From NCBI GenBank assembly GCA_030388725.1, contig CP128857.1, positions 1,302,001 to 1,366,000 on the forward strand: a stretch of 64,000 nt of DNA, written 5' to 3'. Origin of the DNA: Prodigiosinella aquatilis. Its GTDB lineage: Bacteria > Pseudomonadota > Gammaproteobacteria > Enterobacterales > Enterobacteriaceae. Below the pieces are notes generated by a model. It was not told where the DNA came from. It ran no database searches and saw nothing but the letters and a program-made list of their open reading frames with translations. This document shows positions 35,340 to 44,374 of the stretch, one piece after another. The position numbers and the translations under genes were made by a program. Position 1 is the first letter of the stretch. Every line of letters starts with the position of its first letter.

Positions 35340-36574
35340 ACCTTGTCCTCCTGCCGGTGTTCATCCTGTACGATGTCATGCATGACCTGCGTAAACAGTG
35401 TCTGAAGTCGTTGCCGGCGTGGTGTCTCCAGGTCGGGTTCCAACGCCAGGCGCCGTTCGAAGACTTCTTCCGGTTTCAGTTCGTTCAGTGTCTCTTTTTC
35501 CTGCTGTATCAGCATTTGTAAATGCTGTTCTCGTGCCCGGCGCAGCAGCAGCACTTCAACATGTAGCCCCACCGTCAGTTCTTCAATCCGTTTCTGAATG
35601 TCATTCAGGTAGTCCTGTGTGGCGACTTCAATATCCAGCCAGACTGGCGATGCTCCCTGATACTCCCTGAATCCGTTCAGGCGACGTTCAATTTCTATCA
35701 AATCGCCTTTGATCAACTGCATCGGCTGTGTTTCTGGGATGGTCAACGTATCGACAGTGTGGAGTGATCCCTGGTCAAATGTGACCAGATAAACGGATTT
35801 TTCGTGATTCAACTCATCGAAACTCAATGCGATGGGGGAGCCGCTATAACGAATGTGTTCGGTCTTTGCGATTCGTTGAGGGCGGTGAATGTGCCCGAGG
35901 GCAATATAATCGGCAGGGGGAAAGAGTTGAGCTGGAAAGGCTTCCAACGTGCCAATATAAATATCACGTACTGAATCCGATGTCGTGACACCGACAGTGG
36001 TGAGGTGACCAGTGGCAATGATGGGCAACGGCAATCCCAGCTTATCACGTCGCTGACAGGCAACCTGGTAACAGTGCTGATAATGTTCGGCAATGGCGTC
36101 CAGCAGCGCTCGCTGTTTATCTGCACCAGACTGGCCAGCCTGGCTGGTTAGCAAATCGCGCGGACGCAGGAAAGGAATGGCGCACAATAGGGCACCCGGT
36201 TCCCCCTGACGGTTATTCAGTACCAGCACTTGCCGGTCAATATCGTTATCGCTGCTGGCAATGACCTGCGTGTTCAGGCAGGCCAGCAGGGAGCGGGATT
36301 CGTTCAGCGTGGCCACTGAGTCATGGTTTCCGCCAAGTATCACCAACTGACAACCGGTGTGCTGCAAATCCACGACAAAACGGTTATACATCTCCCGTGC
36401 ATAGCTGGGCGGGGTTCCGTTATCGAAAATGTCACCTGCTACTATTACTGCATCCACATCGTGTTGTTGAACTTGATGAATCAACCAGCATAGAAAGGCC
36501 TGGTGTTCAGCGGCACGGCTCTTGGTATAAAAATATTGACCAAGATGCCAGTCAGAAGTGTGAATAATTCGCAT
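35336..36574 (-). CDS. sbcD: Exonuclease SbcCD nuclease subunit SbcD
   Basis: Mre11-type Mn2+-dependent nuclease of 412 residues. Phosphoesterase motifs are in order: HTSDWHLGQYF, VAGDIFDNGTPP, LGGNHDSVATL, IATGHLTTVG and ALGHIHRPQ. The C-terminal capping domain ends with a charged tail. It is followed by sbcC with a 4-base overlap. It is divergent from phoB across about 210 bases, as in E. coli. The start ATG 36574 begins MRIIHTSDW, the family N-terminus. Confidence 0.97.
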   Translation of the reverse strand: MRIIHTSDWHLGQYFYTKSRAAEHQAFLCWLIHQVQQHDVDAVIVAGDIFDNGTPPSYAREMYNRFVVDLQHTGCQLVILGGNHDSVATLNESRSLLACLNTQVIASSDNDIDRQVLVLNNRQGEPGALLCAIPFLRPRDLLTSQAGQSGADKQRALLDAIAEHYQHCYQVACQRRDKLGLPLPIIATGHLTTVGVTTSDSVRDIYIGTLEAFPAQLFPPADYIALGHIHRPQRIAKTEHIRYSGSPIALSFDELNHEKSVYLVTFDQGSLHTVDTLTIPETQPMQLIKGDLIEIERRLNGFREYQGASPVWLDIEVATQDYLNDIQKRIEELTVGLHVEVLLLRRAREQHLQMLIQQEKETLNELKPEEVFERRLALEPDLETPRRQRLQTLFTQVMHDIVQDEHRQEDKV

Positions 36575-36711
36575 GAAACTCCCTGCTGATGGGGTATGTA
36601 ATAGTTATCATCGGCGATTATAGGTGGTCAGTTTAGTGCTGTCGCAAAGAATAGTAGTAATTACGTCAGGTTAAATCAGACCAGAAGAGTGTATCCGGGG
36701 GCAGGTTTCTG

Positions 36712-36743
36712 TTCATAAATCTGTCACAAAAGTGACGCATAAT
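36712..36743 (+). promoter_or_regulatory. Pho box and -10 of the phoBR promoter
   Basis: TTCATAAATCTGTCACAAAA followed by GTGACGCATAAT lies 45-75 bases before the PhoB start. It matches the arrangement of the E. coli phoB Pho box (11-bp direct repeats of the CTGTCATA type) with an overlapping -10, CATAAT (36738-36743). It implies autoregulation by PhoB under phosphate starvation. Confidence 0.8.
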
Positions 36744-36786
36744 GCATTCCGCACGCTAATAGCGATGATTAATGGCAGGATTAACG

Positions 36787-37476
36787 ATGGCAAGACGTAT
36801 TTTGGTTGTGGAAGATGAAGCGCCTATCCGTGAGATGGTGTGCTTTGTGCTGGAACAGAACGGTTATCAGCCAGTTGAGGCGGAAGATTATGATAGCGCG
36901 ATAAACCAGCTGACTGAACCATACCCTGAATTGGTTCTGCTTGACTGGATGCTGCCTGGCGGTTCAGGCTTGCAATTCATCAAGCACATGAAACGTGAAA
37001 CACTGACCCGGGATATTCCGGTAATGATGCTTACCGCGCGCGGAGAAGAAGAAGATCGGGTACGTGGGCTTGAAGTTGGTGCAGATGATTACATTACCAA
37101 ACCATTTTCCCCCAAGGAACTGGTAGCGCGTATCAAGGCTGTGATGCGTCGGATTTCACCCATGGCGGTGGATGAATTGATTGAAATGCGCGGGTTAAGC
37201 CTTGATCCTTCTTCACATCGAGTGACGACGGATGAGTACGCGCTGGATATGGGGCCAACTGAATTTAAATTGCTGCATTTCTTTATGACGCACTCTGAAC
37301 GGGTATATAGTCGTGAACAGTTGCTGAATCATGTTTGGGGCACTAACGTTTATGTTGAGGATCGTACTGTTGATGTTCATATCCGCCGTCTTCGTAAAGC
37401 GCTGGAGACCAGTGGGCATGACAAAATGGTGCAGACCGTTCGTGGAACCGGTTATCGTTTCTCGACGCGTTACTGA
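36787..37476 (+). CDS. phoB: Phosphate regulon response regulator PhoB
   Basis: DNA-binding response regulator of 229 residues from ATG 36787, which begins MARRILVVEDEAPIREMV. The five extra codons from 36772 have no role in the family. The receiver has the acidic pair EDE, phosphoacceptor Asp in LVLLDWMLPG, and Thr/Lys at MMLTARGEE and DDYITKPFSP. The OmpR-type winged helix at the C-terminus is VEDRTVDVHIRRLRKALE. It activates Pho-box promoters when phosphorylated by PhoR. It is followed by phoR 27 bases later. The pst genes are not in this window. Confidence 0.97.
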   Translation: MARRILVVEDEAPIREMVCFVLEQNGYQPVEAEDYDSAINQLTEPYPELVLLDWMLPGGSGLQFIKHMKRETLTRDIPVMMLTARGEEEDRVRGLEVGADDYITKPFSPKELVARIKAVMRRISPMAVDELIEMRGLSLDPSSHRVTTDEYALDMGPTEFKLLHFFMTHSERVYSREQLLNHVWGTNVYVEDRTVDVHIRRLRKALETSGHDKMVQTVRGTGYRFSTRY

Positions 37477-37503
37477 CAGCGTTAGTTTTGGAGATTTTCT
37501 AAC

Positions 37504-38826
37504 GTGCTAGAACGTTTATCCTGGAAAAAGCTGGCATTGGAGCTGGCTTTTTTTTGTACTCCTGCTTTGTTGCTTGGGCTGATTTTTGGTTATCTGCCCT
37601 GGTTTCTTCTGGTCTTTGTTCTGGCGGCTTTATTCTGGAATTTTTACAATCAGCTTAAACTCTCTCATTGGCTGTGGATTGACCGCAGCATGACGCCACC
37701 TCCCGGTCGATGGAGTTGGGAACCGCTGTTTTATGGTCTTTATCAGATGCAGTTGCGCAACCGTCGACGTCGGCGCGAACTGGCTCTGTTGATCAAACGT
37801 TTTCGCAGCGGCGCTGAGTCACTACCTGACGCGGTAGTGATCACCACAGAAGAAGGCACCATGATCTGGTGTAATCGGTTGGCCCAGCATCTACTGGGAT
37901 TTCGTTGGCCAGAGGATAATGGTCAAAATATTCTCAATTTACTGCGTTATCCTGAATTTACCGAATATATGCAGTTACGGGACTTCAGTGGGCCGCTGAT
38001 GTTGCTGTTGAATAATTCGTACCATGTCGAGTTCCGCGTGATGCCCTATTCAGAGGGACAACTGCTGATAGTGGCTCGCGACGTGACGCAGATGCGTCAG
38101 CTTGAAGGTGCCCGCCGTAATTTCTTTGCTAATGTCAGTCACGAGCTGCGTACACCATTGACAGTGTTGCAAGGCTATCTGGAAATGATGAGTGATGAAT
38201 CGCTGGATGCCACTTTACAGGCAAAAGCGCTCAATACCATGCAGGAGCAGACGCGGCGGATGGATGGTCTGGTTAAACAACTGTTGACGCTATCCCGCAT
38301 CGAGGCGGCAACCGCTATCGATCTGAGCGAGGAAGTGGACATTCCGCTGATGCTGCGGGTGTTACAGCGTGAAGCGGAGACGCTGAGTCAAGGGCGCCAT
38401 GAGATCATTTTTCGTGTTAATGAACAATTAAAAGTGTTCGGTAATGAAGATCAGCTGCGCAGCGCGGTTTCCAATTTAGTGTATAACGCGGTGAATCATA
38501 CGCCGAAGGGAACCCGTATTGAGGTGTGTTGGCAACAGACGCCATCGGGCGCACAGTTTCAGGTGAGCGATAACGGGCCGGGTATTGCCCCCAAACATCT
38601 ACCTCGCCTGACCGAGCGGTTTTATCGTGTAGATAAAGCCCGTTCCCGCCAGACCGGGGGTAGCGGACTGGGACTGGCTATCGTGAAACACGCCCTTGGC
38701 CATCATGACTCCAGGCTGGAAGTTATTAGCGAAGAAGGTATTGGTTCTCGCTTTATGTTTACCCTGCCAAACCGGTTGATAGTGTCTTTCGCCCTGAACC
38801 AAAATACGGCTAAACCGTTAGCCTGA
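37504..38826 (+). CDS. phoR: Phosphate regulon sensor kinase PhoR
   Basis: Inner-membrane histidine kinase of 440 residues. Two close N-terminal membrane helices (residues about 10-55, no large periplasmic loop), then a charged linker, a PAS domain around 95-195 (LPDAVVITTEEGTMIWCNRL), HisKA with NVSHELRTPLTVLQGYLEM (phospho-His) and HATPase with LVYNAVNHTPKGT and SDNGPGIAPKHL. Receives the Pi signal through PhoU and PstSCAB and phosphorylates PhoB. ATG/GTG ambiguity is absent: GTG 37504 after GGAGATTTT is the start. About 10 residues longer than the E. coli protein. Confidence 0.97.
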   Translation: MLERLSWKKLALELAFFCTPALLLGLIFGYLPWFLLVFVLAALFWNFYNQLKLSHWLWIDRSMTPPPGRWSWEPLFYGLYQMQLRNRRRRRELALLIKRFRSGAESLPDAVVITTEEGTMIWCNRLAQHLLGFRWPEDNGQNILNLLRYPEFTEYMQLRDFSGPLMLLLNNSYHVEFRVMPYSEGQLLIVARDVTQMRQLEGARRNFFANVSHELRTPLTVLQGYLEMMSDESLDATLQAKALNTMQEQTRRMDGLVKQLLTLSRIEAATAIDLSEEVDIPLMLRVLQREAETLSQGRHEIIFRVNEQLKVFGNEDQLRSAVSNLVYNAVNHTPKGTRIEVCWQQTPSGAQFQVSDNGPGIAPKHLPRLTERFYRVDKARSRQTGGSGLGLAIVKHALGHHDSRLEVISEEGIGSRFMFTLPNRLIVSFALNQNTAKPLA

Positions 38827-38838
38827 CTTAAATACCTG

Positions 38839-38964
38839 ATGAAATCCGCTATCCACGCCGCCGCAGCTACGTTGTTGCTGCTCGGTGTTGTTTGCGGTAC
38901 CCAACCTCGCTATACATTCATGAATACTTGTCACGGAAAGATGAATTTATTTCATGCAATGTGA
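38839..38964 (+). CDS. Possible 41-codon relic with signal-like N-terminus
   Basis: A short frame beginning MKSAIHAAAATLLLLGVVCG, which looks like a secretion or lipoprotein signal, then TQPRYTFMNTCHGK and a stop. There is no ribosome-binding site and no partner. It may be the remains of an exported-protein gene between phoR and the MetE-like gene, or chance. The rest of this gap contains only the MetJ operator and promoter. Confidence 0.25.
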   Translation: MKSAIHAAAATLLLLGVVCGTQPRYTFMNTCHGKMNLFHAM

Positions 38965-39016
38965 AAATTACTCCCTTGTCATTGATTAATACTCATGCCA
39001 ATATGCTATCACTTTT

Positions 39017-39032
39017 AGCCGTCTAGATGTCT
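39017..39032 (+). promoter_or_regulatory. Tandem MetJ operator (met boxes)
   Basis: AGCCGTCT directly followed by AGATGTCT: two adjacent 8-base met boxes, each one mismatch from the consensus AGACGTCT. It lies about 90 bases upstream of the MetE-like start. MetJ with S-adenosylmethionine binds two or more adjacent boxes, so this gene is probably repressed when methionine is plentiful. Confidence 0.7.
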
Positions 39033-39119
39033 ATTAAATGCGGCGGCGTAATTATTTTATAATGAAACTATAACTCTGTGGCAGTAATCGCGCTGTCAAC
39101 AGGCTGTCAGGAGCAAAAC

Positions 39120-40226
39120 ATGACACAAACACTTCCTCCGTTTCGTGCCGACGTTGTCGGTAGTTTGTTGCGTCCCGCAGCAATTAAACAGGCTCGTGAG
39201 CAGTTTCAGGCAGGTGAGATTGACGCCGCTCAATTGCGGACCATAGAAGATCAGGAAATTCTGCGTGCGGTTGAGTTGCAGCGGAACACCGGATTGCAGG
39301 TGGTGACTGATGGTGAATTTCGTCGTGCCTGGTGGCATTTTGATTTTTTTGAAGGGTTGAACGGTGTTGAGCGTTATGAAGCCGAGCAAGGCATTCAGTT
39401 CAACGGTATTCAGACCAAGTCCCGTGGCATAAAAGTAACCGGTAAAGTGAGTTTCAACCCACAACATCCCATGCTGGCAGACTTCCGTTATCTGAACGCT
39501 ATTGCGGGCGATGCGGTGGCGAAGATGACCATACCCAGTCCAAGCGTGATGCATTTTCGTGGCGGTCGTAAGGCTATTGATAGCACCATTTACCCCGATC
39601 TGGGCACCTACTTTGACGATTTGGCACAGACTTGGCGTGATGCCATTAAAGCGTTTTATGATGCAGGTTGCCGTTATTTGCAACTGGATGACACGGTATG
39701 GGCTTATCTGTGTTCTGACGATCAGAAGCGCCAAATCCGTGAACGTGGTGAAGATCCACAACAACTGTGCCGTATTTATGCGGATGTGCTGAATAAAGCG
39801 TTGATTGGCAAACCAGACGATCTGATTATCGGACTGCATGTTTGCCGGGGGAATTTCCGTTCGACCTGGATTTCCGAAGGGGGCTATGAACCGGTGGCCA
39901 AAACCCTGTTTGGTGAAGTGAATGTCGATGCTTTCTTTCTGGAGTATGACTCGGAGCGTGCAGGGGGATTTGAGCCGTTGCGCTATATCAAGCCGGGACA
40001 CCAACAAGTTGTACTGGGGCTTATCACGACTAAAAATGGCGAATTGGAAAATGTACAGGATGTAGAAAGTCGTATTGCTGAAGCGGCAAAATATGTCGAC
40101 ATAAAACAGCTTTGTCTGAGTCCGCAGTGTGGCTTCGCGTCAACGGAAGAGGGCAACAGCCTGAGCGAAGACGCTCAGTGGAACAAGCTGAAACTCGTGG
40201 TCGATATCGCCCAGCGTGTGTGGTGA
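39120..40226 (+). CDS. MetE C-terminal-like methionine synthase family protein
   Basis: TIM-barrel methyltransferase of 368 residues, paralogue of the product at 17663-18784. The start is ATG 39120 after AGGAG (39110-39114), with the frame open earlier. Zinc ligands: His and Cys in GLHVCRGNFRSTWIS, Glu in AFFLEYDSERAGG, Cys in SPQCGFASTEEG. Substrate motifs: RADVVGSLLRP and VVTDGEFRRAWWHFDFFEG. It probably makes methionine from homocysteine with an alternative methyl donor. A tandem met box upstream supports a methionine role. It sits between phoR and brnQ, a place E. coli leaves empty, and has its own terminator. Confidence 0.9.
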   Translation: MTQTLPPFRADVVGSLLRPAAIKQAREQFQAGEIDAAQLRTIEDQEILRAVELQRNTGLQVVTDGEFRRAWWHFDFFEGLNGVERYEAEQGIQFNGIQTKSRGIKVTGKVSFNPQHPMLADFRYLNAIAGDAVAKMTIPSPSVMHFRGGRKAIDSTIYPDLGTYFDDLAQTWRDAIKAFYDAGCRYLQLDDTVWAYLCSDDQKRQIRERGEDPQQLCRIYADVLNKALIGKPDDLIIGLHVCRGNFRSTWISEGGYEPVAKTLFGEVNVDAFFLEYDSERAGGFEPLRYIKPGHQQVVLGLITTKNGELENVQDVESRIAEAAKYVDIKQLCLSPQCGFASTEEGNSLSEDAQWNKLKLVVDIAQRVW

Positions 40227-40251
40227 TTCAGTACCCGTTTATGTTTGTTAT

Positions 40252-40280
40252 AACGCTGGCATATTTCGCCGGCGTTTTTT
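40252..40280 (+). terminator. Rho-independent terminator of the MetE-like gene
   Basis: The stem AACGCTGGC/GCCGGCGTT (one wobble) with loop ATATTTC is followed by six T. It lies about 25 bases after the stop codon. Confidence 0.8.
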
Positions 40281-40713
40281 ATTTCTATAAGTTTTTATTA
40301 TGGTTTTATTTTGTACAATTTAAGTATTTAATGGGATTTTATTGCACTAAATATTCTTATGATGCACAAATCATGTATTGGTCGATTGTCCTAAATTAAC
40401 TCAATATGCCATCTTGATAATTAAATTTAGTTTAATATTCTGCTTTTTAGATCAAGTATTGTATTTTTTCGCTATAAACGCTTTACTTAGCCCCCATTGT
40501 GGCTATATCCAATAAATTGCAAGATGCAGGAAGATGGCAGCCAGATAACTGAGCGCAGCCAATGCATCTGCAACCTGAAAGATGACGGATATATACGCCA
40601 ATCAATTATTTCAATAATTCTGCACATTGCCCGAATGAAAATCTGGTGTCGCTGATTTTTCTACCCGGTTTTTTTCTTTTTTAGCGAGTTTATACAGGCA
40701 ACACGACATAACT
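40281..40713. other. brnQ upstream region
   Basis: About 430 AT-rich bases with no gene. It contains the short repeat copy C (40504-40594) and must hold the brnQ promoter. The plus-strand frame near 40112-40399 is a shadow of the MetE-like gene and its terminator. Confidence 0.5.
40504..40594 (+). repeat. Intergenic repeat element, copy C (short form)
   Basis: About 91 bases with left end TATATCCAATAAATTGCAAG and right end CCTGAAAGATGACGGATATA, the same imperfect inverted ends as copies A and B. The middle (about 100 bases) is missing, leaving AACTGAGCGCAGCCAATGCA. Same orientation as the other copies, 120 bases upstream of brnQ. Confidence 0.78.
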
Positions 40714-42033
40714 ATGAGTCATCGTTTAACGTCCAAAGATATCATGGCATTGGGTTTTATGACCTTTGCCCTGTTTGTCGGCGCGGGGAATATCATTTTC
40801 CCCCCGATGGTGGGTTTACAAGCGGGAGAACATGTCTGGATCGCCGCACTCGGTTTTTTGATCACTGCCGTTGGGCTACCGGTCCTAACCATTATTGCCT
40901 TGGCACGGGTTGGCGGTGGTATCGATACCTTGAGCAGTCCGATTGGCAAGAAAGCAGGCGTTGTGCTGGCGACGGTATGCTACCTGGCCGTCGGGCCATT
41001 GTTTGCAACCCCTCGTACCGCAACAGTATCGTTTGAAGTAGGTATTGCACCGTTGGTGGGTGAGGGCACCACACCGCTATTGATATATAGCCTGATTTAT
41101 TTTGCGATTGTCATCGGGATTTCCCTGTATCCGGGGCGTTTGCTGGATACTGTCGGCCATATTCTGGCACCGGTAAAAATTATCGCTCTGACGATATTGG
41201 GTGCGGCGGCGCTATTATGGCCTGTCGGTGCTCCCATTCCGGCTACTGATATCTATCAGCATGTACCTTTTTCCAGCGGGTTTATTAACGGTTATCTCAC
41301 TATGGATACGCTGGGGGCGATGGTATTCGGTATTGTGATAGTTAACGCCGCCCGTTCCCGAGGGGTCGTCGATGCTGCCCTGCTTACCCGGTACACCATG
41401 CTGGCGGGGTTGATTGCGGGTGTTGGTTTAACACTGGTTTATTTGAGTCTGTTCCAGTTGGGATCGAACAGCGGTGTTTTGGTGCCGGAAGCGCAGAATG
41501 GGGCTGAAATTCTGCATGCTTATGTTCAGCACACCTTTGGTAATATGGGCAGTAGCTTTCTGGCATTGCTGATTTTTACCGCCTGCATGGTGACCGCGGT
41601 AGGGCTGACTTGCGCTTGTGCGGAGTTTTTCTCCCAGTATCTGCCTTTTTCCTACCGTACACTGGTTTTCACCCTGGGGCTGTTTTCAATGGTGGTGTCT
41701 AATCTGGGATTGAGCCACTTGATTCAAATGTCCATTCCGGTGCTGACGGCGATTTATCCACCCTGTATTGTGCTGGTTTTACTGAGTTTTACGCTTCGCT
41801 GGTGGAATAACAGTGCGCACATTATCGCGCCGGTGATGTTGGTTAGCCTGTTATTTGGCATGGTTGATGGTATAAAATCGTCCGCCTTCCAGCCGTTGCT
41901 GCCACCGTGGATATTGCATTTGCCGTTGAGTGAACAAGGGTTGGCCTGGCTGCCGCCATCCATGGCGGTGTTGCTGGTGGCGATTATTTACGACCGGGTG
42001 TCTGGTCATCAAGAAGTCAGGGTGCATCTTTAA
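40714..42033 (+). CDS. brnQ: Branched-chain amino acid:cation symporter BrnQ
   Basis: Inner-membrane LIV-II importer for leucine, isoleucine and valine, 439 residues with twelve predicted helices. The family opening is clear: DIMALGFMTFALFVGAGNII then FPPMVGLQAGEHVW. It also has YLAVGPLFATPRTATVSFEV, and LLIFTACMVTAVGLTCACAE near the end. The position between phoR and proY matches E. coli, apart from the inserted MetE-like gene. ATG 40714 begins MSHRLTSKDIM, as in the family. Confidence 0.97.
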   Translation: MSHRLTSKDIMALGFMTFALFVGAGNIIFPPMVGLQAGEHVWIAALGFLITAVGLPVLTIIALARVGGGIDTLSSPIGKKAGVVLATVCYLAVGPLFATPRTATVSFEVGIAPLVGEGTTPLLIYSLIYFAIVIGISLYPGRLLDTVGHILAPVKIIALTILGAAALLWPVGAPIPATDIYQHVPFSSGFINGYLTMDTLGAMVFGIVIVNAARSRGVVDAALLTRYTMLAGLIAGVGLTLVYLSLFQLGSNSGVLVPEAQNGAEILHAYVQHTFGNMGSSFLALLIFTACMVTAVGLTCACAEFFSQYLPFSYRTLVFTLGLFSMVVSNLGLSHLIQMSIPVLTAIYPPCIVLVLLSFTLRWWNNSAHIIAPVMLVSLLFGMVDGIKSSAFQPLLPPWILHLPLSEQGLAWLPPSMAVLLVAIIYDRVSGHQEVRVHL

Positions 42034-42055
42034 GTCGTGATTGTTTGAATTTTGT

Positions 42056-42081
42056 ACCACAGGCAGCGCCTGTGGTTTTTT
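42056..42081 (+). terminator. Rho-independent terminator between brnQ and proY
   Basis: A perfect 9-bp stem ACCACAGGC/GCCTGTGGT with loop AGC, followed by six T. It lies within the open frame upstream of proY, which argues for the internal proY start at 42108. Confidence 0.88.
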
Positions 42082-42107
42082 CGTTTGTAAAACAGGGTTG
42101 CTTATTT

Positions 42108-43481
42108 ATGGAACAACAATCCAAGCTCAAGCGTGGGTTAAGTGCGCGGCACATCCGTTTTATCGCTTTAGGTTCGGCGATTGGTACCGGCTTGTTCTAT
42201 GGCTCAGCCAGCGCTATTCAGATGGCGGGACCCAGCGTGTTGCTGGCTTATCTGATAGGGGGCGTGGTGGCCTACATTATCATGCGCGCCTTGGGGGAGA
42301 TGTCGGTCAATAACCCCCAGGCCGGTTCTTTTTCACGTTACGCCCTGGATTACCTTGGGCCGTTGGCGGGGTATATCACCGGTTGGACCTATTGTTTTGA
42401 GATGCTGATCGTTGCGATTGCCGATGTTACCGCTTTTGGCATCTACATGAGCGTCTGGTTTCCCGATGTCCCGCACTGGGTATGGGTGCTGAGCGTGGTG
42501 ATGATCATCGGCGCGATTAACCTGATGAACGTCAAGGTGTTTGGTGAATTGGAGTTCTGGTTGTCCTTTTTCAAAGTGGCAACCATTATTGTCATGATTA
42601 TCGCTGGTGTCGGTATTATCGTCTGGGGAATCGGCAATGGTGGTGAATCGACCGGTATTCATAACCTGTGGTCCAACGGTGGTTTTTTCAGCCATGGGGT
42701 TATGGGAATGATTATTTCACTACAAATGGTGATGTTTGCCTATGGCGGTGTGGAAATTATCGGTATTACCGCTGGGGAAGCGCAAGACCCTCGTAAATCG
42801 ATTCCCCGGGCCATCAACTCAGTGCCGTGGCGTATTCTGGTATTTTATGTCGGTACACTATTCGTGATTATGTCCATCTATCCATGGAATCAGGTAGGGA
42901 CTAACGGTAGCCCGTTTGTGCTGACGTTCCAGCATATGGGCATTACCGCCGCAGCGGGTATTCTGAATTTTGTGGTAATTACTGCCTCGCTTTCCGCGAT
43001 TAACAGCGATGTTTTTGGTGTCGGACGTATGTTGCACGGCATGGCGGAACAAGGGCAAGCACCCAGGATCTTTACCCGACTTTCACGACATGGCATTCCC
43101 TGGGTGACAGTAGTGGTGATGACCATGGCGTTGTTGGTGGCGGTGTACCTGAATTACATCATGCCGGAAAAAGTCTTTCTGGTGATCGCCTCTCTGGCAA
43201 CATTTGCGACAGTATGGGTGTGGATTATGATCCTGTGTTCTCAAATCGCCTTTCGTCGCAAACTCAGCCGTGAAGAAGCAAAAGCGCTGGCCTTCCCGTT
43301 ACGTGGTGGCGCTGTCACCTCAGTTGTCGGGGTGGTTTTCCTGATTTTTATTATTGGTTTGATTGGTTATTTCCCTGATACCCGAATTTCTCTGTATGTC
43401 GGGGTGCTGTGGATAGTTATGTTGTTGCTAAGCTATGCCATTTATCAACGTCGCAAAAAACTTGAAACAGCTACCTGTTGA
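42108..43481 (+). CDS. proY: Amino acid permease ProY
   Basis: APC-superfamily permease of 457 residues with twelve predicted helices. The start ATG 42108 gives MEQQSKLKRGLSARHIRFIA, as in E. coli ProY; the frame extends 21 codons back through the brnQ terminator and these are not coding. Core motifs are ALGSAIGTGLFYGSA, YAYGGVEIIGITAGEAQDP-like sequence in helix 6, and SAINSDVFGVGRMLHGMAEQ. The family member is a cryptic proline-specific transporter in enteric bacteria. The upstream gene brnQ is separated by a strong terminator, so it has its own promoter. Confidence 0.93.
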   Translation: MEQQSKLKRGLSARHIRFIALGSAIGTGLFYGSASAIQMAGPSVLLAYLIGGVVAYIIMRALGEMSVNNPQAGSFSRYALDYLGPLAGYITGWTYCFEMLIVAIADVTAFGIYMSVWFPDVPHWVWVLSVVMIIGAINLMNVKVFGELEFWLSFFKVATIIVMIIAGVGIIVWGIGNGGESTGIHNLWSNGGFFSHGVMGMIISLQMVMFAYGGVEIIGITAGEAQDPRKSIPRAINSVPWRILVFYVGTLFVIMSIYPWNQVGTNGSPFVLTFQHMGITAAAGILNFVVITASLSAINSDVFGVGRMLHGMAEQGQAPRIFTRLSRHGIPWVTVVVMTMALLVAVYLNYIMPEKVFLVIASLATFATVWVWIMILCSQIAFRRKLSREEAKALAFPLRGGAVTSVVGVVFLIFIIGLIGYFPDTRISLYVGVLWIVMLLLSYAIYQRRKKLETATC

Positions 43482-43534
43482 TAACGGCATTGCTGTTGCC
43501 AGGTATTTTCCGTTAGATAAATCTTAAAGATAAG

Positions 43535-43567
43535 AAAAAAGCCAATTGCGTTAGCAATTGGCTTTTT
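43535..43567. terminator. Bidirectional terminator between proY and peroxiredoxin gene
   Basis: An 11-bp perfect stem AAGCCAATTGC/GCAATTGGCTT with loop GTTA. An A run lies before it and a T run after it, serving both convergent genes. Confidence 0.9.
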
Positions 43568-43605
43568 AACACTGATGAAAACGAATAACCGGGAGAAGTG
43601 GTTTC

Positions 43606-44208
43606 TTACAGCTTGGCCGCGTTTTCAGACAGATATTTAGCTACGCCATCAGGGGAGGCACCCATACCGGCTTTACCTTTTTCCCATTGAGCCGGGCATA
43701 CTTCGCCATGCTCTTCGTGGAACTGCAATGCGTCAACCATGCGCAGCATTTCGTCGATGTTACGGCCTAGCGGCAGATCGTTAACAACCTGATGGCGGAC
43801 AATACCATTTTTGTCAACCAGGAAAGAACCGCGCAGTGCCACGCCAGCATCTGGATGTTCAATACCATATGCCTTCTGAATTTCACGTTTAGAATCTGCG
43901 ACCATTGCATATTTCACTTCGCCGATACCGCCTTTATCGATCGGCGTTTTGCGCCAGGCGTTATGTACGAATTCAGAATCGAAAGAAACACCAACAACTT
44001 CAACACCACGTTTCTGGAACTCTTCATAGCGGTGATCGAATGCGATCAGCTCGGAAGGGCAAACGAAAGTGAAATCCATCGGCCAGAAGAAGATCACAGC
44101 AGGTTTACCACTGATATGCTTTTTCAGGTTGAAATTTTCAACAATTTCTCCGCTTCCTAAAACAGCTGCAGCAGTGAAGTCGGGGGCTGGACGAGTTACC
44201 AGGACCAT
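43606..44208 (-). CDS. Typical 2-Cys peroxiredoxin (AhpC/TsaA family)
   Basis: Thiol peroxidase of 200 residues that reduces H2O2 and organic peroxides. ATG 44208 after ACAGGAGTAATT begins MVLVTRPAPDFTAAAVLGSG; the longer frame upstream is not coding. The peroxidatic Cys is in FWPMDFTFVCPSELIAFDHR (Thr-x-x-Cys). The resolving Cys is in HGEVCPAQWEKGKAG. The GG-loop and C-terminal helix of the sensitive type (GVAKYLSENAAKL) are present. There is no AhpF or thioredoxin partner next to it. It differs from AhpC proper of the ahpCF operon. Confidence 0.94.
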   Translation of the reverse strand: MVLVTRPAPDFTAAAVLGSGEIVENFNLKKHISGKPAVIFFWPMDFTFVCPSELIAFDHRYEEFQKRGVEVVGVSFDSEFVHNAWRKTPIDKGGIGEVKYAMVADSKREIQKAYGIEHPDAGVALRGSFLVDKNGIVRHQVVNDLPLGRNIDEMLRMVDALQFHEEHGEVCPAQWEKGKAGMGASPDGVAKYLSENAAKL

Positions 44209-44374
44209 AATTACTCCTGTAAATAATTGTGAATGATGGATTGATGTAGAAAACGTTAGTAAGTATAGGGACTCCATACTAGTGAATAAAGGTAAAGTGA
44301 CCAATCAATGAGATAGCTTTTGTCTATCGAATCAATTGGTATTTACCCCTGATACTTAAATTAATCCCTTTGTC

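Noticed and set aside
39096..40007. 303-codon minus-strand frame
   Set aside because: Shadow of the MetE-like gene, which has zinc ligands and a met box on the plus strand.
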